Positions 1-9,473 of a stretch of 64,000 nt of DNA are shown here, piece after piece (the first letter of the stretch is position 1; each line of letters begins with the position of its first letter). Made by a program: the position numbers and the translations under genes. The notes under the pieces are model-generated. The model saw only the letters and a list, made by a program, of their open reading frames with translations. It was not told where the DNA came from and made no database searches. Location: NCBI RefSeq assembly GCF_002924445.1, contig NZ_PIGG01000064.1, positions 124,001 to 188,000 on the forward strand. Reading direction: 5' to 3'. This DNA is from Minwuia thermotolerans (GTDB lineage Bacteria > Pseudomonadota > Alphaproteobacteria > Minwuiales > Minwuiaceae).

Positions 1-600
1 TTCGTCCTCGCCAGCGCGGCGTTGCTCGCCGTGCCGGGACCGACGGTCATGCTGGCGGTCTCGCACGCGTTGAACGGCGGCCGGCGGACCGCGCTCGGCA
101 CCGTGCCGGGCACCATGCTGGGCGATTTCACCGCGATGACGGTCTCGCTGGCCGGGGCGGGCGCGGTGCTGGCGGCCTCGGCGACCCTGTTCACCGTATT
201 GAAGCTCGCGGGCGCCGCCTATCTGATCTGGCTCGGCGTGAAGCTGTGGCGGTCGAAGCCCGATCCGGCGGTGCTTGAACAGAGCATCGCTCCGGCCAGC
301 ATGCGGTCGGTCTTCCTGCAGAGCTTCGTCGTCACGGCGCTCAACCCGAAGGGCATCGTCTTCTTCGTTGCCTTCGTGCCGCAGTTCGTCGACCCGGCCG
401 CGCCGGTGCTCATGCAGTTCGTCGTGCTGGAGGCGACTTTCGTCATCCTCGCCGGGGTCAATGTCGCACTCTGGGCCATGGCGGCGGGGACGCTCCGCTC
501 CCGCTTCCGACGGCCCGCGACCATGCGCCTGGTCAACCGCATCGGCGGCGGCTTCCTGATCGGCGCGGGGCTGCTGACGGCAGCGGTGCGAAGGGCGTAG
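1..600 (+). CDS. LysE/RhtB family amino-acid exporter, 5' truncated by window edge
   Basis: The reading frame is open from base 1, so the true start lies to the left of the window. The visible 199 codons contain the LysE/RhtB signature near the N-terminus (a PGP motif in LAVPGPTVM) and four to five hydrophobic segments, ending with a membrane segment and a short basic tail. Family members are inner-membrane exporters of amino acids or their derivatives, about 200-210 residues long, so only about ten residues seem to be missing. The substrate cannot be read from the sequence. A TTG at 22 could be taken as a start but would cut the first helix. No regulator is visible next to it. Confidence 0.85.
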   Translation, partial: FVLASAALLAVPGPTVMLAVSHALNGGRRTALGTVPGTMLGDFTAMTVSLAGAGAVLAASATLFTVLKLAGAAYLIWLGVKLWRSKPDPAVLEQSIAPASMRSVFLQSFVVTALNPKGIVFFVAFVPQFVDPAAPVLMQFVVLEATFVILAGVNVALWAMAAGTLRSRFRRPATMRLVNRIGGGFLIGAGLLTAAVRRA

Positions 601-650
601 GGCGCGGCGGTAAAGTATCGCCGCACTTCCCGCGCGGGCCGAAATCCACT

Positions 651-2270
651 ATGTCCCCCGCCATGACCACCATCCAGACCGAGACCGCCCGGCGGCGGAC
701 CTTCGCCATCATTTCCCACCCGGACGCGGGCAAGACGACGCTGACCGAGAAGCTGCTGCTGTTCGGCGGCGCGATCCAGGCCGCGGGCGCCGTCCGCGCG
801 CGCGGCGAGCAGCGGCGCACCCGCTCCGACTGGATGAAGATGGAGCGTGAGCGCGGCATCTCGGTCTCCGCCTCGGTGATGACCTTCGACTATGGCGGCC
901 ACGCCTTCAACCTGCTGGACACGCCGGGCCACGAGGACTTTTCCGAGGACACCTACCGCGTACTGACGGCCGTCGACTCGGCGGTGATGGTGATCGACGC
1001 CGCGCGCGGCATCGAGCCCCAGACGCGCAAGCTGTTCGAGGTCTGCCGCCTGCGCGACGTGCCCATCATCACGTTCATCAACAAGATGGACCGGGAGGCG
1101 CGCGATCCCTTCGAGCTGATGGACGAGATCGAGCAGGATCTTGCCCTCGACGTCACGCCGGCCAACTGGCCGATCGGCATGGGCCGCGATTTCCAGGGCT
1201 GTTACGACCTGATGGGCGACCGGCTGGTGCTTATGGAGCGCACCAAGGACAAGCAGGGCGACCGCATCGCCGAGGTGAAGGGCCTGGAGGACGCGCAGCT
1301 CGACCGGCTGCTGGGCGAGGCTCCGGCGGCGGAACTGCGCGAGACCGCAGAGATGGCGCGCGGTCTCTGCCCGGCCTTCGACCGCCAGGCCTATCGCGAC
1401 GGCACCATGACACCGGTCTTCTTCGGCAGCGCGCTGAACGCCTTCGGCGTGCAGGACCTGCTGGACGCGCTGGGCGCCTTCGCGCCGCCGCCGCGCCCGC
1501 TGCAATCGGACGTCCGCATGGTCCAGCCCGAGGAGGACAAGGTCTCCGGCTTCGTCTTCAAGATTCAGGCGAACATGGACCCCAAGCACCGCGACCGCGT
1601 CGCCTTCGTGCGCATGGTCTCGGGCCATTTCAAACGCGGCCAGCGGCTGAAGCACGTGCGCACGGGCAAGTCGCTCGCCGTCTCCAACCCGGTGATGTTC
1701 CTGGCCGGCGACCGCGCCACCACCGAGGAAGCCTGGCCGGGCGATATCATCGGCATTCCGAACCACGGCCAGCTTTCCATCGGCGACACGCTGACCGAGG
1801 GCGAGGACCTGCGTTTCCGAGGCGTGCCGAGCTTCGCGCCGGAACTGCTGCAGCGGGTCCGGGCCACCGACCCCATGCGCGCCAAGCATCTGGGCGCGGC
1901 GTTGCAGCAGCTGGCGGAGGAGGGCGTGGCGCGCGTCTTCAAGCCGCGCTTCGGCGCCGACTGGGTGGTCGGGGTGCTGGGCGCGCTGCAGTTCGACGTG
2001 CTGCAGGAGCGGATCAGCTCGGAATACAACGTCCCGGTCCGCTTCGAGCCGGCCGAGCTGTATACCGCGCGCTGGGTTTCCGCCGACAGCCATGCCGAGC
2101 TGAAGAAGTTCTGCGACGCCAACAACACCGCCATCGCCGACGATCACGAGGGCGACCCGGTCTACCTGGCGCGCAACGCCTGGCACCTGGACAGGGGCCA
2201 GAAGGACTGGCCGCAGATCCGCTTCACCGCCACCAAGGATCCGGGCGTGGCCGAGAAAGCAGCCGCCTGA
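651..2270 (+). CDS. prfC: peptide chain release factor 3
   Basis: A translational GTPase that recycles RF1/RF2 from the ribosome after termination. The 539-residue protein has a G1 loop (SHPDAGKTT, about residues 21-29), the switch II motif DTPGHEDF, and NKMD for guanine recognition. The stretch around FGGAIQAAGAVRAR and WMKMERERGISV is typical of RF3 rather than EF-G. Domain II and the RF3-specific C-terminal domain follow, and the length matches the family (about 530). The ATG at 651 is used; a second ATG at 663 (MTTIQTE) is also possible. It stands alone and converges with tldD, leaving only about 20 bp between the stop codons. Confidence 0.95.
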   Translation: MSPAMTTIQTETARRRTFAIISHPDAGKTTLTEKLLLFGGAIQAAGAVRARGEQRRTRSDWMKMERERGISVSASVMTFDYGGHAFNLLDTPGHEDFSEDTYRVLTAVDSAVMVIDAARGIEPQTRKLFEVCRLRDVPIITFINKMDREARDPFELMDEIEQDLALDVTPANWPIGMGRDFQGCYDLMGDRLVLMERTKDKQGDRIAEVKGLEDAQLDRLLGEAPAAELRETAEMARGLCPAFDRQAYRDGTMTPVFFGSALNAFGVQDLLDALGAFAPPPRPLQSDVRMVQPEEDKVSGFVFKIQANMDPKHRDRVAFVRMVSGHFKRGQRLKHVRTGKSLAVSNPVMFLAGDRATTEEAWPGDIIGIPNHGQLSIGDTLTEGEDLRFRGVPSFAPELLQRVRATDPMRAKHLGAALQQLAEEGVARVFKPRFGADWVVGVLGALQFDVLQERISSEYNVPVRFEPAELYTARWVSADSHAELKKFCDANNTAIADDHEGDPVYLARNAWHLDRGQKDWPQIRFTATKDPGVAEKAAA

Positions 2271-2289
2271 GAGGCGCCGCCGCCCCGGT

Positions 2290-3720
2290 TCAGCCCGTGC
2301 CGCCGACCGTCAGGCCGTCGATGCGCAGGGTCGGCTGGCCGACGCCGACCGGCACGCCCTGGCCGGCCTTGCCGCAGGTGCCGATGCCGGGATCGAGTGC
2401 CATGTCGTTGCCGATCATGGCGACCTTCTTCAGCACTTCCTCGCCCGAGCCGATCAGCGTCGCGCCCTTGATCGGCCGGCCGATGCGGCCGTCTTCGATC
2501 TCGTAGGCCTCCGTGCAGGTGAAGACGAACTTGCCGGAGACGATGTCGACCTGGCCGCCGCCGAAGCTGGTGGCGTAGACGCCCTTCTTCACGCTGCGCA
2601 GGATTTCCTCCGGATCGCGGTCGCCGTTCAGCATCACCGTGTTGGTCATGCGCGGCATGGGCATGTGGGCGAAGCTCTCGCGCCGGCCGTTGCCGGTGGG
2701 TTTCATGCCCATCAGCCGGGCGTTCATGCGGTCCTGCATGTAGCCGGTCAGGATGCCGTCCTCGATCAGCACCGTGCGGCTGGACGGCGTGCCTTCGTCG
2801 TCGATGGTGAGCGAGCCGCGGCGGTCCTCGATGGTGCCGTCGTCGACCACCGTCACGCCCGGCGCGGCGACGCGCTGGCCCATCAGGCCGGAAAAGACCG
2901 AACTCTTCTTGCGGTTGAAGTCGCCCTCCAGACCGTGGCCGATGGCCTCGTGCAGCAGGATGCCGGGCCAGCCGGGGCCGAGCACCACGGTCTGCTCGCC
3001 GGCCGGGGCGGCGACGCTTTCCAGATTCACCAGCGCCTGGCGCAGCGCCTCGTCGACTTCCGCCTGCCAGCGGGCCGGGTCCAGATAGGCTTCGAAGCCG
3101 GTCCGGCCGCCGGTGCCCGCGGAACCTGTTTCCTGACGATCGCCGTCGCCGACGACGACGGAGACGTTGAGGCGCACCAGCGGACGGATGTCGGCGGCGC
3201 GCTGGCCATCGGCGCGGATGATCTGCACCGCCTTCCAGGAGCCGGCAAGGGAACAGGTGACCTGCTGCACGCGCTGGTCCTTCGCGCGGGCATAGGCGTC
3301 GATCTCCTGCAGCAGCTTCACCTTCTCCGCGAAGCTGGGCGAGCCGATGGGGTTCTCGTCGCCGTAGAGCAGGCGGTTGGTGCCGGCAGGGCCGTCGGCC
3401 ATGGAGCCGGAATGGCCGCGGCGCACGGCCTGCACCGTGCCGATGGCGCGCCCGATAGCCTCCTCCGACAGGTCCGAGGCATGGGCATACCCCTGAGCCT
3501 CCTCGGCGACTGAACGCAACCCGAAGCCCTGGGCGGTGTCGAAGCTGGCGTTGCGCAGGCGACCGTCATCGAAGGCCAGCATCTCCGACTGGCTGTACTC
3601 CAGATACAGCTCGCCGTCGTCCATCCCCTGCAACGCCTCCGATACCTGCCGTTCGGTCTTCGCGCGGTCGAGCCCGGCGCGGGCGAAGAACAGCTCGTCG
3701 GTCTGCGAAAGGTCGGACAT
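2290..3720 (-). CDS. tldD: TldD family metalloprotease
   Basis: TldD is the metal-binding subunit of the TldD-TldE (PmbA) peptidase that trims small peptides such as microcin precursors and degrades CcdA. The 476-residue product carries the TldD motif HEAIGH at residues 257-262, with H257, E258 and H262 as zinc ligand and catalytic residues, followed by a family-typical glycine-rich C-terminal half. The start was set at the ATG at 3720 (MSDLSQTDEL) because a CAGGAG ribosome-binding site sits about 9 bases upstream; the frame stays open further upstream without a credible start. No tldE/pmbA gene is visible in this window, so the partner must be encoded elsewhere. Confidence 0.93.
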   Translation of the reverse strand: MSDLSQTDELFFARAGLDRAKTERQVSEALQGMDDGELYLEYSQSEMLAFDDGRLRNASFDTAQGFGLRSVAEEAQGYAHASDLSEEAIGRAIGTVQAVRRGHSGSMADGPAGTNRLLYGDENPIGSPSFAEKVKLLQEIDAYARAKDQRVQQVTCSLAGSWKAVQIIRADGQRAADIRPLVRLNVSVVVGDGDRQETGSAGTGGRTGFEAYLDPARWQAEVDEALRQALVNLESVAAPAGEQTVVLGPGWPGILLHEAIGHGLEGDFNRKKSSVFSGLMGQRVAAPGVTVVDDGTIEDRRGSLTIDDEGTPSSRTVLIEDGILTGYMQDRMNARLMGMKPTGNGRRESFAHMPMPRMTNTVMLNGDRDPEEILRSVKKGVYATSFGGGQVDIVSGKFVFTCTEAYEIEDGRIGRPIKGATLIGSGEEVLKKVAMIGNDMALDPGIGTCGKAGQGVPVGVGQPTLRIDGLTVGGTG

Positions 3721-3749
3721 GCGGGAAAACTCCTGAGGCGGGAAAGACG

Positions 3750-4736
3750 TTACCCGGAGAATAGGGATGGCTCGGCCGCGCTCCAAGTGCCGCCGTGCGG
3801 AAGGCAGCCCATCCGGCCCATGGTTTCCTCGACCGCCGCGTCGATCGCGGTGCGCGGCTCCGGCCCGATCAGGGCCTCCAGGCGGGTATTGTCCAGCCGC
3901 ACGTCGGTGAACCATAGATAGCGCATTTCCAGCAGTTCCCGGCACAGCGGCACGAATGGCGCGGCCAGGCGCACCGCCCACCAGGGGAAGGCCTTGATCT
4001 TCCGCGACTCGAGGCCGGCGGCGTGGGCCGCAATTTCGGCCAGGCGAATGCCCGGGTCGAGGTAATGACCGGCGAAATTCAGGTCCTCCACATCTTCCAT
4101 GCGGTCCTCCTGTTCGATCAGGCGCATGAACGCCTCCGCATAGTCCGGGAGGTACGCGAAGGCGTGACCGCTCGCCCGGTCGCCGGGCCAGTAGATGCGC
4201 CGGGGCGTGCGCCCGGGCTTCGCCATCACGTTGGAGAACCAGGACGCCGGCGCCTGCACGCCGAAATAGTCGCCCGCGTGCAGGATGGTCACGCGCGCGC
4301 CGCTGGCCTTCACAGCCTGCTCCATCGCCTTGCGCACCGCGCCCTTGGCCGAGATGGGGTTCTGGGGGGCGTCCTCGTGGATGAGCGGGAACTGGTCGGG
4401 GCCGAAATTGTAGACATTGCCCGGCAGCAGCAGCCGCGCGCCGGCGGCCTTCGCCGCCATGGCGGCGTTCATGGCCATGGGCTCCACCAGCCTGTCCCAG
4501 TGCCGGTAGCCCGGCGGATTGGCGCCGTGGAAGATGAAGTCGGCGCCGCGTGCTGCCTCGGCCACATCGGCGGCGTTCATCGCGTCGCCCCGGCGGATCT
4601 CGATGCGGCGGTCGAGTTCGGCAGCCTCGGGCCGGCGCTGCAGCGCCCGGACATCATGCCCGCGTGCCAGGGCGGCGTCGGCCACGGCGCGGCCCGCGCC
4701 GCCGGTGGCTCCGATGATCAGGATGGTTCTTGTCAT
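3750..4736 (-). CDS. NAD-dependent epimerase/dehydratase-like (extended SDR) protein
   Basis: An atypical or extended short-chain dehydrogenase of 328 residues. The N-terminus has a Rossmann nucleotide-binding loop (IIGATGGAGRAV, residues 7-18) and the frame continues with an epimerase-like fold (LLLPGNVYNFGP). The usual YxxxK catalytic pair is not obvious: the region after GNVYNFG contains a lysine in AKGAVRKAMEQ but no clear partner tyrosine. Reaction and substrate are unknown. It is transcribed away from a LysR-type regulator across a 100-bp gap, the classical arrangement for a regulator and its target, so control by that regulator is likely but inferred. Confidence 0.8.
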   Translation of the reverse strand: MTRTILIIGATGGAGRAVADAALARGHDVRALQRRPEAAELDRRIEIRRGDAMNAADVAEAARGADFIFHGANPPGYRHWDRLVEPMAMNAAMAAKAAGARLLLPGNVYNFGPDQFPLIHEDAPQNPISAKGAVRKAMEQAVKASGARVTILHAGDYFGVQAPASWFSNVMAKPGRTPRRIYWPGDRASGHAFAYLPDYAEAFMRLIEQEDRMEDVEDLNFAGHYLDPGIRLAEIAAHAAGLESRKIKAFPWWAVRLAAPFVPLCRELLEMRYLWFTDVRLDNTRLEALIGPEPRTAIDAAVEETMGRMGCLPHGGTWSAAEPSLFSG

Positions 4737-4801
4737 GGCTCGCTCCTTTCGTGTTCCCGAAGGCCTGACGGGAAGATGCGCATGACTGTGACGAATGGAA
4801 A

Positions 4802-4829
4802 TTGACTGAATTCGTGAGTTATCTATTCA
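4802..4829 (+). promoter_or_regulatory. possible promoter of the LysR regulator gene
   Basis: In the AT-richer gap between the divergent epimerase and lysR genes, a TTGACT hexamer (4802-4807) is followed 16 bases later by TATTCA (4824-4829), just ahead of the ATG at 4837. The -35 is good and the -10 weak. The leader would be very short. This is a pattern match only. Confidence 0.3.
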
Positions 4830-4836
4830 TTTTCGT

Positions 4837-5730
4837 ATGAAAGCGGAATTCGACTGGAATCACCTGCAGAGCTTTCTCGCGGTCCTGAAGGAAGGCGGGC
4901 TCTCCGGGGCGGCGCGGGCGCTGGGGCTTTCGCAGCCCAGCGTCGGCCGCCACATCGACGCGTTGGAAGCGGAACTGGGCGGGGCGCTGTTCACGCGGTC
5001 CCGCTCCGGCATGAGACCGACGCCGCTGGCGCTCCGCCTGGCGCCGCATGCCGAGGCGATGGCTGCCGCCGCCTCGGCGCTGAAGCGCTCGGCGGGCGGT
5101 TCGGAGAGCGCGATCGCCGGACCGGTACGGCTGACGGCCCCGGCGGTGATGGCGGAGGCCGTCCTGCCGCCCATGCTCACCGCCTTCGCCGAGGATCATC
5201 CCGGCATCGAGATCGAGCTGGTCTCGACCAACGAGCCGCTTAACCTGCTGACGCGGGAGGCGGATGTCGCCGTCCGGACCGTCCGGCCCGAACAGCTCGC
5301 CGTGGTCGCGCGGCGTGCGGCGACGGTCCGGCTGGGTCTCTACGCGCATCGAAGCTACATCGCCCGCCACGGGCTGCCGGCCGGCATCGGCGACATCGCC
5401 GGGCACCGGTTGATCGGCTATGACCGCAATCCGCGCATCCTGCAGCTGATGGCCGCGAAGGGCGTGCCGGTCTCCGCCGAGACCTTCGCCTTCCGCACCG
5501 ATTCCGAGACCGCCCAGCTCGCCATGCTGCGTGCAGGCTACGGTATCGGCGGCTGCCAGGCGCCGCTGGCCGCCCGCGACTCCGAGCTCGAGCCGGTGCT
5601 GCCCGGCGTGCTGGACCTGGAGCTGGAGATCTGGCTGGCGACCCACGAGCGGCTGCGCAACAGCCCGGCCGTGCGCGCGCTGATCGATCATCTCGCCGCC
5701 GGACTGGCCGCCTATGCGGGGGCGGCCTGA
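4837..5730 (+). CDS. LysR family transcriptional regulator
   Basis: A 297-residue LysR-type regulator. The N-terminal winged helix-turn-helix is clear (FLAVLKEGGLSGAARALGLS, then QPSVGRHIDALEAELG, about residues 10-50), and the rest is the periplasmic-binding-protein-like effector domain. LysR proteins usually regulate the gene divergent from them, here the epimerase at 3750-4736. The effector is unknown. Its last 19 bp (5712-5730) overlap the 3' end of the convergent EAL-domain gene, which could allow transcriptional interference. Confidence 0.92.
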   Translation: MKAEFDWNHLQSFLAVLKEGGLSGAARALGLSQPSVGRHIDALEAELGGALFTRSRSGMRPTPLALRLAPHAEAMAAAASALKRSAGGSESAIAGPVRLTAPAVMAEAVLPPMLTAFAEDHPGIEIELVSTNEPLNLLTREADVAVRTVRPEQLAVVARRAATVRLGLYAHRSYIARHGLPAGIGDIAGHRLIGYDRNPRILQLMAAKGVPVSAETFAFRTDSETAQLAMLRAGYGIGGCQAPLAARDSELEPVLPGVLDLELEIWLATHERLRNSPAVRALIDHLAAGLAAYAGAA

Positions 5731-7037
5731 GCCGCGTTCCAGCCGCGCCAGTCCGGTCCCGATTGCGCGAGCATACCGCGCAGGTCCGACGCCGAGCAGG
5801 GCCGTGCCATGAGATAGCCCTGGCCGAAGTCGCAGCCAAGTTCGGCAAGCTCGGCGTATTCCGCCTCGGTCTCGACGCCCTCGGCCACGGTCTGCAGGCC
5901 GAGATCGGCGGCGAGGTCGACGATCGCGCGCACCAGCAGGCGGCTGGCCATGTCGTGGTCCATGCGGCTGACGAAGGAGCGGTCGATCTTCAGCGTGTCC
6001 AGCGGGAAGCGATGGAGATAGCTTAGGCTGGAGTATCCGGTGCCGAAATCGTCGATGGCCAGCGTGACGCCCAGATCCTTGAGTCGCCCGAGGGCCTCCG
6101 CGGCATGCTCGGGATCGTCGGCCATCAGGCTCTCTGTGATCTCCAGCTTGATCTGATCCGGCTCGACGCCCGCGGCCTCGATGATGCCCGCGAAGCGGTC
6201 GATTTCCGAAAGATCGTGCAACTGGGCGGCGGAGACGTTGATGCTGATGAAGGGCGGCGGCTGGCCGGGATGGACGGTGCGGTAGACCGCGGCGATCGCG
6301 GCATGTTCCTGCAGGCCGCGCTCCAGCGCCCAGCGCCCCATCTGCACCACCATGCCGCTTTCCTCGGCCAGGGGGATGAAACGGGCGGGGGGCACGAAAC
6401 CCTGCTCGGGGTGGTTCCAGCGCATCAGCGCCTCGTAGCCGGCCAGACTGCCGTCGGCGATACCGACGATCGGCTGGTAGTGGAGCGCCAGCTCGTCCTT
6501 CTCGATGGCGCGGCGCAGCTCGCGTTCGGTGCGCACGCGCCGCAGCGCCAGTTCGCGCACCTCGGCGAAGGCCCGGCGCTGGGCCTCGCTGCCCTGGCTG
6601 ATCAGCGGCTGGCCGGCCTTCCAGCGGGAGGCGTCGTTGAGCCGCTCCACCATCATCTGGATGGTCAGCCGCATGATCGGGTCGGCGGTCTCGATCGGCT
6701 TCATCAGGCGGTTGCGGCGCAGCACCAGCAGCGTGCAGGGCTCGATCGTGGTGGCGGTGGCCGAGCGCGGGGCGTTGGCGATCAGGGCCATTTCGCCGAA
6801 AATCTCGCCCGGCTCCAGCACGGCGATCACGCGTTGCGCATCGCCCTCGCCCATGGATATCTCGATCCGTCCGCTCTCCAGGATGTAGGCGTCGTCGCCG
6901 GCTTCTCCCTCGCGGAAGATCACCTGGTTCGCCGCCATCTCCCTGGCATGTATGTGCTCAGACAATCCGCGCCTCGCCGCGCCGTTCCCCGACCCGCGAA
7001 CAGCATCATCCCGCTCCGTGGTTACCGAATCGTGCAC
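5712..7037 (-). CDS. cyclic-nucleotide-binding domain plus EAL phosphodiesterase
   Basis: A 441-residue protein joining a cNMP-binding domain (about residues 25-145) to a c-di-GMP phosphodiesterase EAL domain (about 190-430), with no GGDEF and no membrane segment. The cNMP cassette reads FGEMALIANAPRSATATT, keeping the Glu and Arg that grip a cyclic phosphate. The EAL domain keeps its signature (YEALMRW), the metal ligands in EITES and DDFGTGYSSL, the lysine in LKIDRSF and AEGVET, so it is predicted to be active. By architecture, binding of cAMP or cGMP would tune breakdown of c-di-GMP to pGpG in the cytoplasm. That control is inferred. It is monocistronic as far as can be seen. Confidence 0.9.
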   Translation of the reverse strand: MHDSVTTERDDAVRGSGNGAARRGLSEHIHAREMAANQVIFREGEAGDDAYILESGRIEISMGEGDAQRVIAVLEPGEIFGEMALIANAPRSATATTIEPCTLLVLRRNRLMKPIETADPIMRLTIQMMVERLNDASRWKAGQPLISQGSEAQRRAFAEVRELALRRVRTERELRRAIEKDELALHYQPIVGIADGSLAGYEALMRWNHPEQGFVPPARFIPLAEESGMVVQMGRWALERGLQEHAAIAAVYRTVHPGQPPPFISINVSAAQLHDLSEIDRFAGIIEAAGVEPDQIKLEITESLMADDPEHAAEALGRLKDLGVTLAIDDFGTGYSSLSYLHRFPLDTLKIDRSFVSRMDHDMASRLLVRAIVDLAADLGLQTVAEGVETEAEYAELAELGCDFGQGYLMARPCSASDLRGMLAQSGPDWRGWNAAQAAPA

Positions 7038-7096
7038 ACGTCAGTATCGGATGTCTGTCGCCGCCGACACGCAATGGACGCGAGGCGCGGGGGCCG

Positions 7097-7774
7097 TCAG
7101 GCGTCGACGTGCTCGGCGAAATGCTTCAGCGTCAGTTCCCTGGCGACCCGGGCGTTCTCGGCGTGATAGTCGGCCCGGTGGTCGCAGTTGAAGCCGTGGC
7201 CGGTGTCCTTGTAGAGGTGCACGCCGACTTCCGGATGGGACTCGGCGATGTTGCGCACGTCCTGCAGCGGGATCGACTTGTCGTTCTCGCCGAAGTGCAG
7301 GATCAGCGGCGCTTTCACCTCCTCGGTGATGTGCGGCATGATCTGGCCGCCGTAATAGCCCGAGCCGGCCGCCACCTTGTCGCCCATGCGGCAGCAGGAG
7401 ATGTAGACCAGCGAGCCGCCCCAGCAATAGCCGACCATGCCCACCTTGCCCGCCTTCGACGCCTCGTCCACCGCTGCCTCGATGTCCAGCAGCACCTTGT
7501 CCAGGTCGCAGGCGGCGCGCCATTCGCGGGCCTTGGCGATTTCCTCGGGCGTGTAACCGCATTCCAGGCCGGGCTCGATCCGGTCGTAAATTGCCGGCGC
7601 GATGGCCAGGTAGCCTTCCGCGGCATAGCCCTCGGCCACGTCCCGGATGTGCGCGTTGACGCCGAAGATCTCCTGGATCACCACGACCGCGCCTTTCGGC
7701 GTGCCGGCGGGCGCGGCCCGCCAGGCGTCGAATTCGTGGCCGTCCGAGGCCTTCAGCTTGATCCACTGGCCCAT
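7097..7774 (-). CDS. dienelactone hydrolase family protein
   Basis: An alpha/beta hydrolase of 225 residues. The cysteine nucleophile elbow GYCWGG places Cys117; Asp165 (GENDKSIP) and His193 (DTGHGF) complete the triad, and Glu36 (QEIFG) is the helper residue of classical dienelactone hydrolases. The family opens lactones in chlorocatechol breakdown, but many members have other ester or lactone substrates. It is the last gene of a minus-strand run (hydratase, cupin, MaoC, this gene), with about 70 bp between it and the MaoC gene. The context suggests a catabolic pathway through CoA esters, and the exact substrate is unknown. Confidence 0.9.
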   Translation of the reverse strand: MGQWIKLKASDGHEFDAWRAAPAGTPKGAVVVIQEIFGVNAHIRDVAEGYAAEGYLAIAPAIYDRIEPGLECGYTPEEIAKAREWRAACDLDKVLLDIEAAVDEASKAGKVGMVGYCWGGSLVYISCCRMGDKVAAGSGYYGGQIMPHITEEVKAPLILHFGENDKSIPLQDVRNIAESHPEVGVHLYKDTGHGFNCDHRADYHAENARVARELTLKHFAEHVDA

Positions 7775-7843
7775 GTCGTCCTCCCGCGTCGATCCGGATT
7801 CCGGCGATGATAACGGCTGGCCGTCGCCGGCGAAACGGTCGTG

Positions 7844-8290
7844 TCAGTCGGCGCCGCGCTTGCGGTAGATGCCGATCAGTTCGGCGTCGAGCACCACTTC
7901 GCCCTTCTGGTTGACCACCTCGGTCTTCCAGCGGGCGGAGCCCCGGTCGGGCTTCGAGCGCGACGGCGTCTTGTCGATGCAGGTGGCGCGGACGTGGATC
8001 GTGTCGCCGGGCCGGAGCGGCTTCAGCCAGCGCAGGTCGTCGAACCCCGGCGAGCCCAAGGAGTAGTCCGACTTCCAGGCGTCCATCTGCAGCCGCATCA
8101 TCAGCGAGGCCGTGTGCCAGCCGCTGGCGCAGAGACCGCGGAAGACGGTCTGTTTCGCGGCCTCCTCGTCCAGGTGGAAGATCTGGGGATCGAACTCCTC
8201 GGCGAAGGCGAGGATCTCCGCCTTCGTCACCGTCCGTCTCGCCGTCTCCCGGGCCTCGCCGACCTCGATATCCTCGAACGCGCCTTTCAT
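7844..8290 (-). CDS. MaoC family (R)-hydratase-like protein
   Basis: A single hot-dog domain of 148 residues. The MaoC/hydratase-2 motif is visible (EFDPQIFHLDEEAA), with the catalytic Asp and His spaced as in (R)-specific enoyl-CoA hydratases. It likely hydrates or dehydrates an acyl-CoA double bond in the cytoplasm. The gene starts 6 bp after the stop of the cupin gene, so the two are probably cotranscribed with the upstream crotonase. Having both a crotonase and a MaoC hydratase in one operon suggests two stereochemically different hydration steps, or a racemase-like pair. The substrate is unknown. Confidence 0.88.
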   Translation of the reverse strand: MKGAFEDIEVGEARETARRTVTKAEILAFAEEFDPQIFHLDEEAAKQTVFRGLCASGWHTASLMMRLQMDAWKSDYSLGSPGFDDLRWLKPLRPGDTIHVRATCIDKTPSRSKPDRGSARWKTEVVNQKGEVVLDAELIGIYRKRGAD

Positions 8291-8296
8291 GATCCG

Positions 8297-8569
8297 TCAG
8301 CCGTACTTGCGGCCGACGATGAATTTCAGGCCGTCGGCGCCCACGTCTTCCGTGTGCTCGCGGTCGGCGGCCATGGTCAGCACGTCGCCTGGCCCGCACT
8401 CGCGGGTCTCGTCGGCACAGGCGACCGTGATATGCCCTTCCAGCACCAGCGCCCGCACCTCGAAGTCGTGGGCATGCGCGTCGTTGTGACAGCCGGGCGG
8501 CATTTCCCTGACCCCGGCATTGTCGAAGCCGTCGCGGGCGAGGCCCGCCTCGAATGCATTCCTGTCCAT
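8297..8569 (-). CDS. small cupin domain protein
   Basis: A 90-residue single-domain cupin. The beta-barrel motif is seen as [22 protein letters not shown], which supplies His residues and a Glu as probable metal ligands, followed by the second cupin motif [19 protein letters not shown]. Such small cupins may be metal-dependent isomerases, dioxygenase-like enzymes or ligand sensors, and the role here cannot be decided. It lies between the enoyl-CoA hydratase (16 bp upstream) and MaoC (6 bp downstream) genes, so it is part of the same catabolic operon. Confidence 0.82.
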   Translation of the reverse strand: MDRNAFEAGLARDGFDNAGVREMPPGCHNDAHAHDFEVRALVLEGHITVACADETRECGPGDVLTMAADREHTEDVGADGLKFIVGRKYG

Positions 8570-8585
8570 CGCGTGCTCTCCTTTC

Positions 8586-9401
8586 TCAGGCGTCGCTCTT
8601 GGGATCGAAGACCGGCTGGCGCTTCTCCAGGTGCGAATTCAGTCCCTCGACGACCTCGGGCGAGGTGAAGCCCAGCATCTCCAGCGCCACCGAGGCGTCG
8701 AAGGAGGGGCCGGCCATCCGGTACCAGTTGTTCAGCGCGTACTTGGTGAAGCGCAGCGCCGAGGGCGCGCCGTTGGCCAGCCGCGTCGCCACTTCCAGCG
8801 CCTTGGCCTCCAGTTCCTCCGGCTCCACGGCCAGGGAGACGAGACCCATGCGCTCGGCCTCCTCGCCGGTCATCGGCTCGCACAGCATCAGGTGGTACTT
8901 GGCCTTGGCCATGCCGCAGAGCAGGGGCCAGTTGATCACCGCGTGGTCGCCCGCGGCCACGCCGAGGCGCGTGTGGCCGTCGACGATCCTGGCGTTCTTC
9001 GCCGCGATGGAGATGTCGGCAAGCAGCGCCGACACCAGTCCCGCGCCGACGGCGACGCCGTTGATCGCGGAGACGATGGGCTTGCCGCAGTTGATGATGT
9101 TGTAGACGAGGTCCTTGGCTTCCTTCCAGGAGCGGACGCGGGCGTGATAGTCCTTCACCATCGCGTCGATCATCTTGAAGTCGCCGCCCGCCGAGAACGC
9201 CTTGCCCTTGCCGGTCAGGATCACCGCCGAGATATCCGGGTCCTTGTCGACCTCGTTCCAGACATAGGTCAGGTGGTTGTGGCCCGTCTGGTCCAGCGAG
9301 TTCATGGACTTCGGGTTGTTGATGGTGAGCCGCAGCACGCGCTCGGCCGGATAGTCGACCTCGAAGGTGCTGAACTCGGCGTAGCGATCGGTCATCTTCA
9401 T
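8586..9401 (-). CDS. enoyl-CoA hydratase/isomerase family protein (crotonase)
   Basis: A 271-residue crotonase fold protein and the first gene of the minus-strand operon. The oxyanion-hole segment [11 protein letters not shown] (about residues 70-80) and the second one [20 protein letters not shown] (about 115-135) are clear. The catalytic region reads [19 protein letters not shown], a variant in which Asp/His replace the usual Glu-rich loop. This variant is common in a subgroup annotated only as enoyl-CoA hydratase/isomerase. It probably acts on a short or branched acyl-CoA. The start ATG at 9401 has GAGGAA just upstream. Confidence 0.9.
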   Translation of the reverse strand: MKMTDRYAEFSTFEVDYPAERVLRLTINNPKSMNSLDQTGHNHLTYVWNEVDKDPDISAVILTGKGKAFSAGGDFKMIDAMVKDYHARVRSWKEAKDLVYNIINCGKPIVSAINGVAVGAGLVSALLADISIAAKNARIVDGHTRLGVAAGDHAVINWPLLCGMAKAKYHLMLCEPMTGEEAERMGLVSLAVEPEELEAKALEVATRLANGAPSALRFTKYALNNWYRMAGPSFDASVALEMLGFTSPEVVEGLNSHLEKRQPVFDPKSDA

Positions 9402-9473
9402 TCCTCCTCAGGATGCCGGTCCGGGATGGTGCACCGTCCGCGCCGCCGGCTCAAGAGACCCCGCGCCAACCTG

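Noticed and set aside
219-2186. Long open frame of 655 codons on the minus strand opposite prfC
   Set aside because: It lies fully over the well-supported release factor 3 gene, and its translation is a low-complexity Arg/Ala/His-rich shadow typical of GC-rich DNA.
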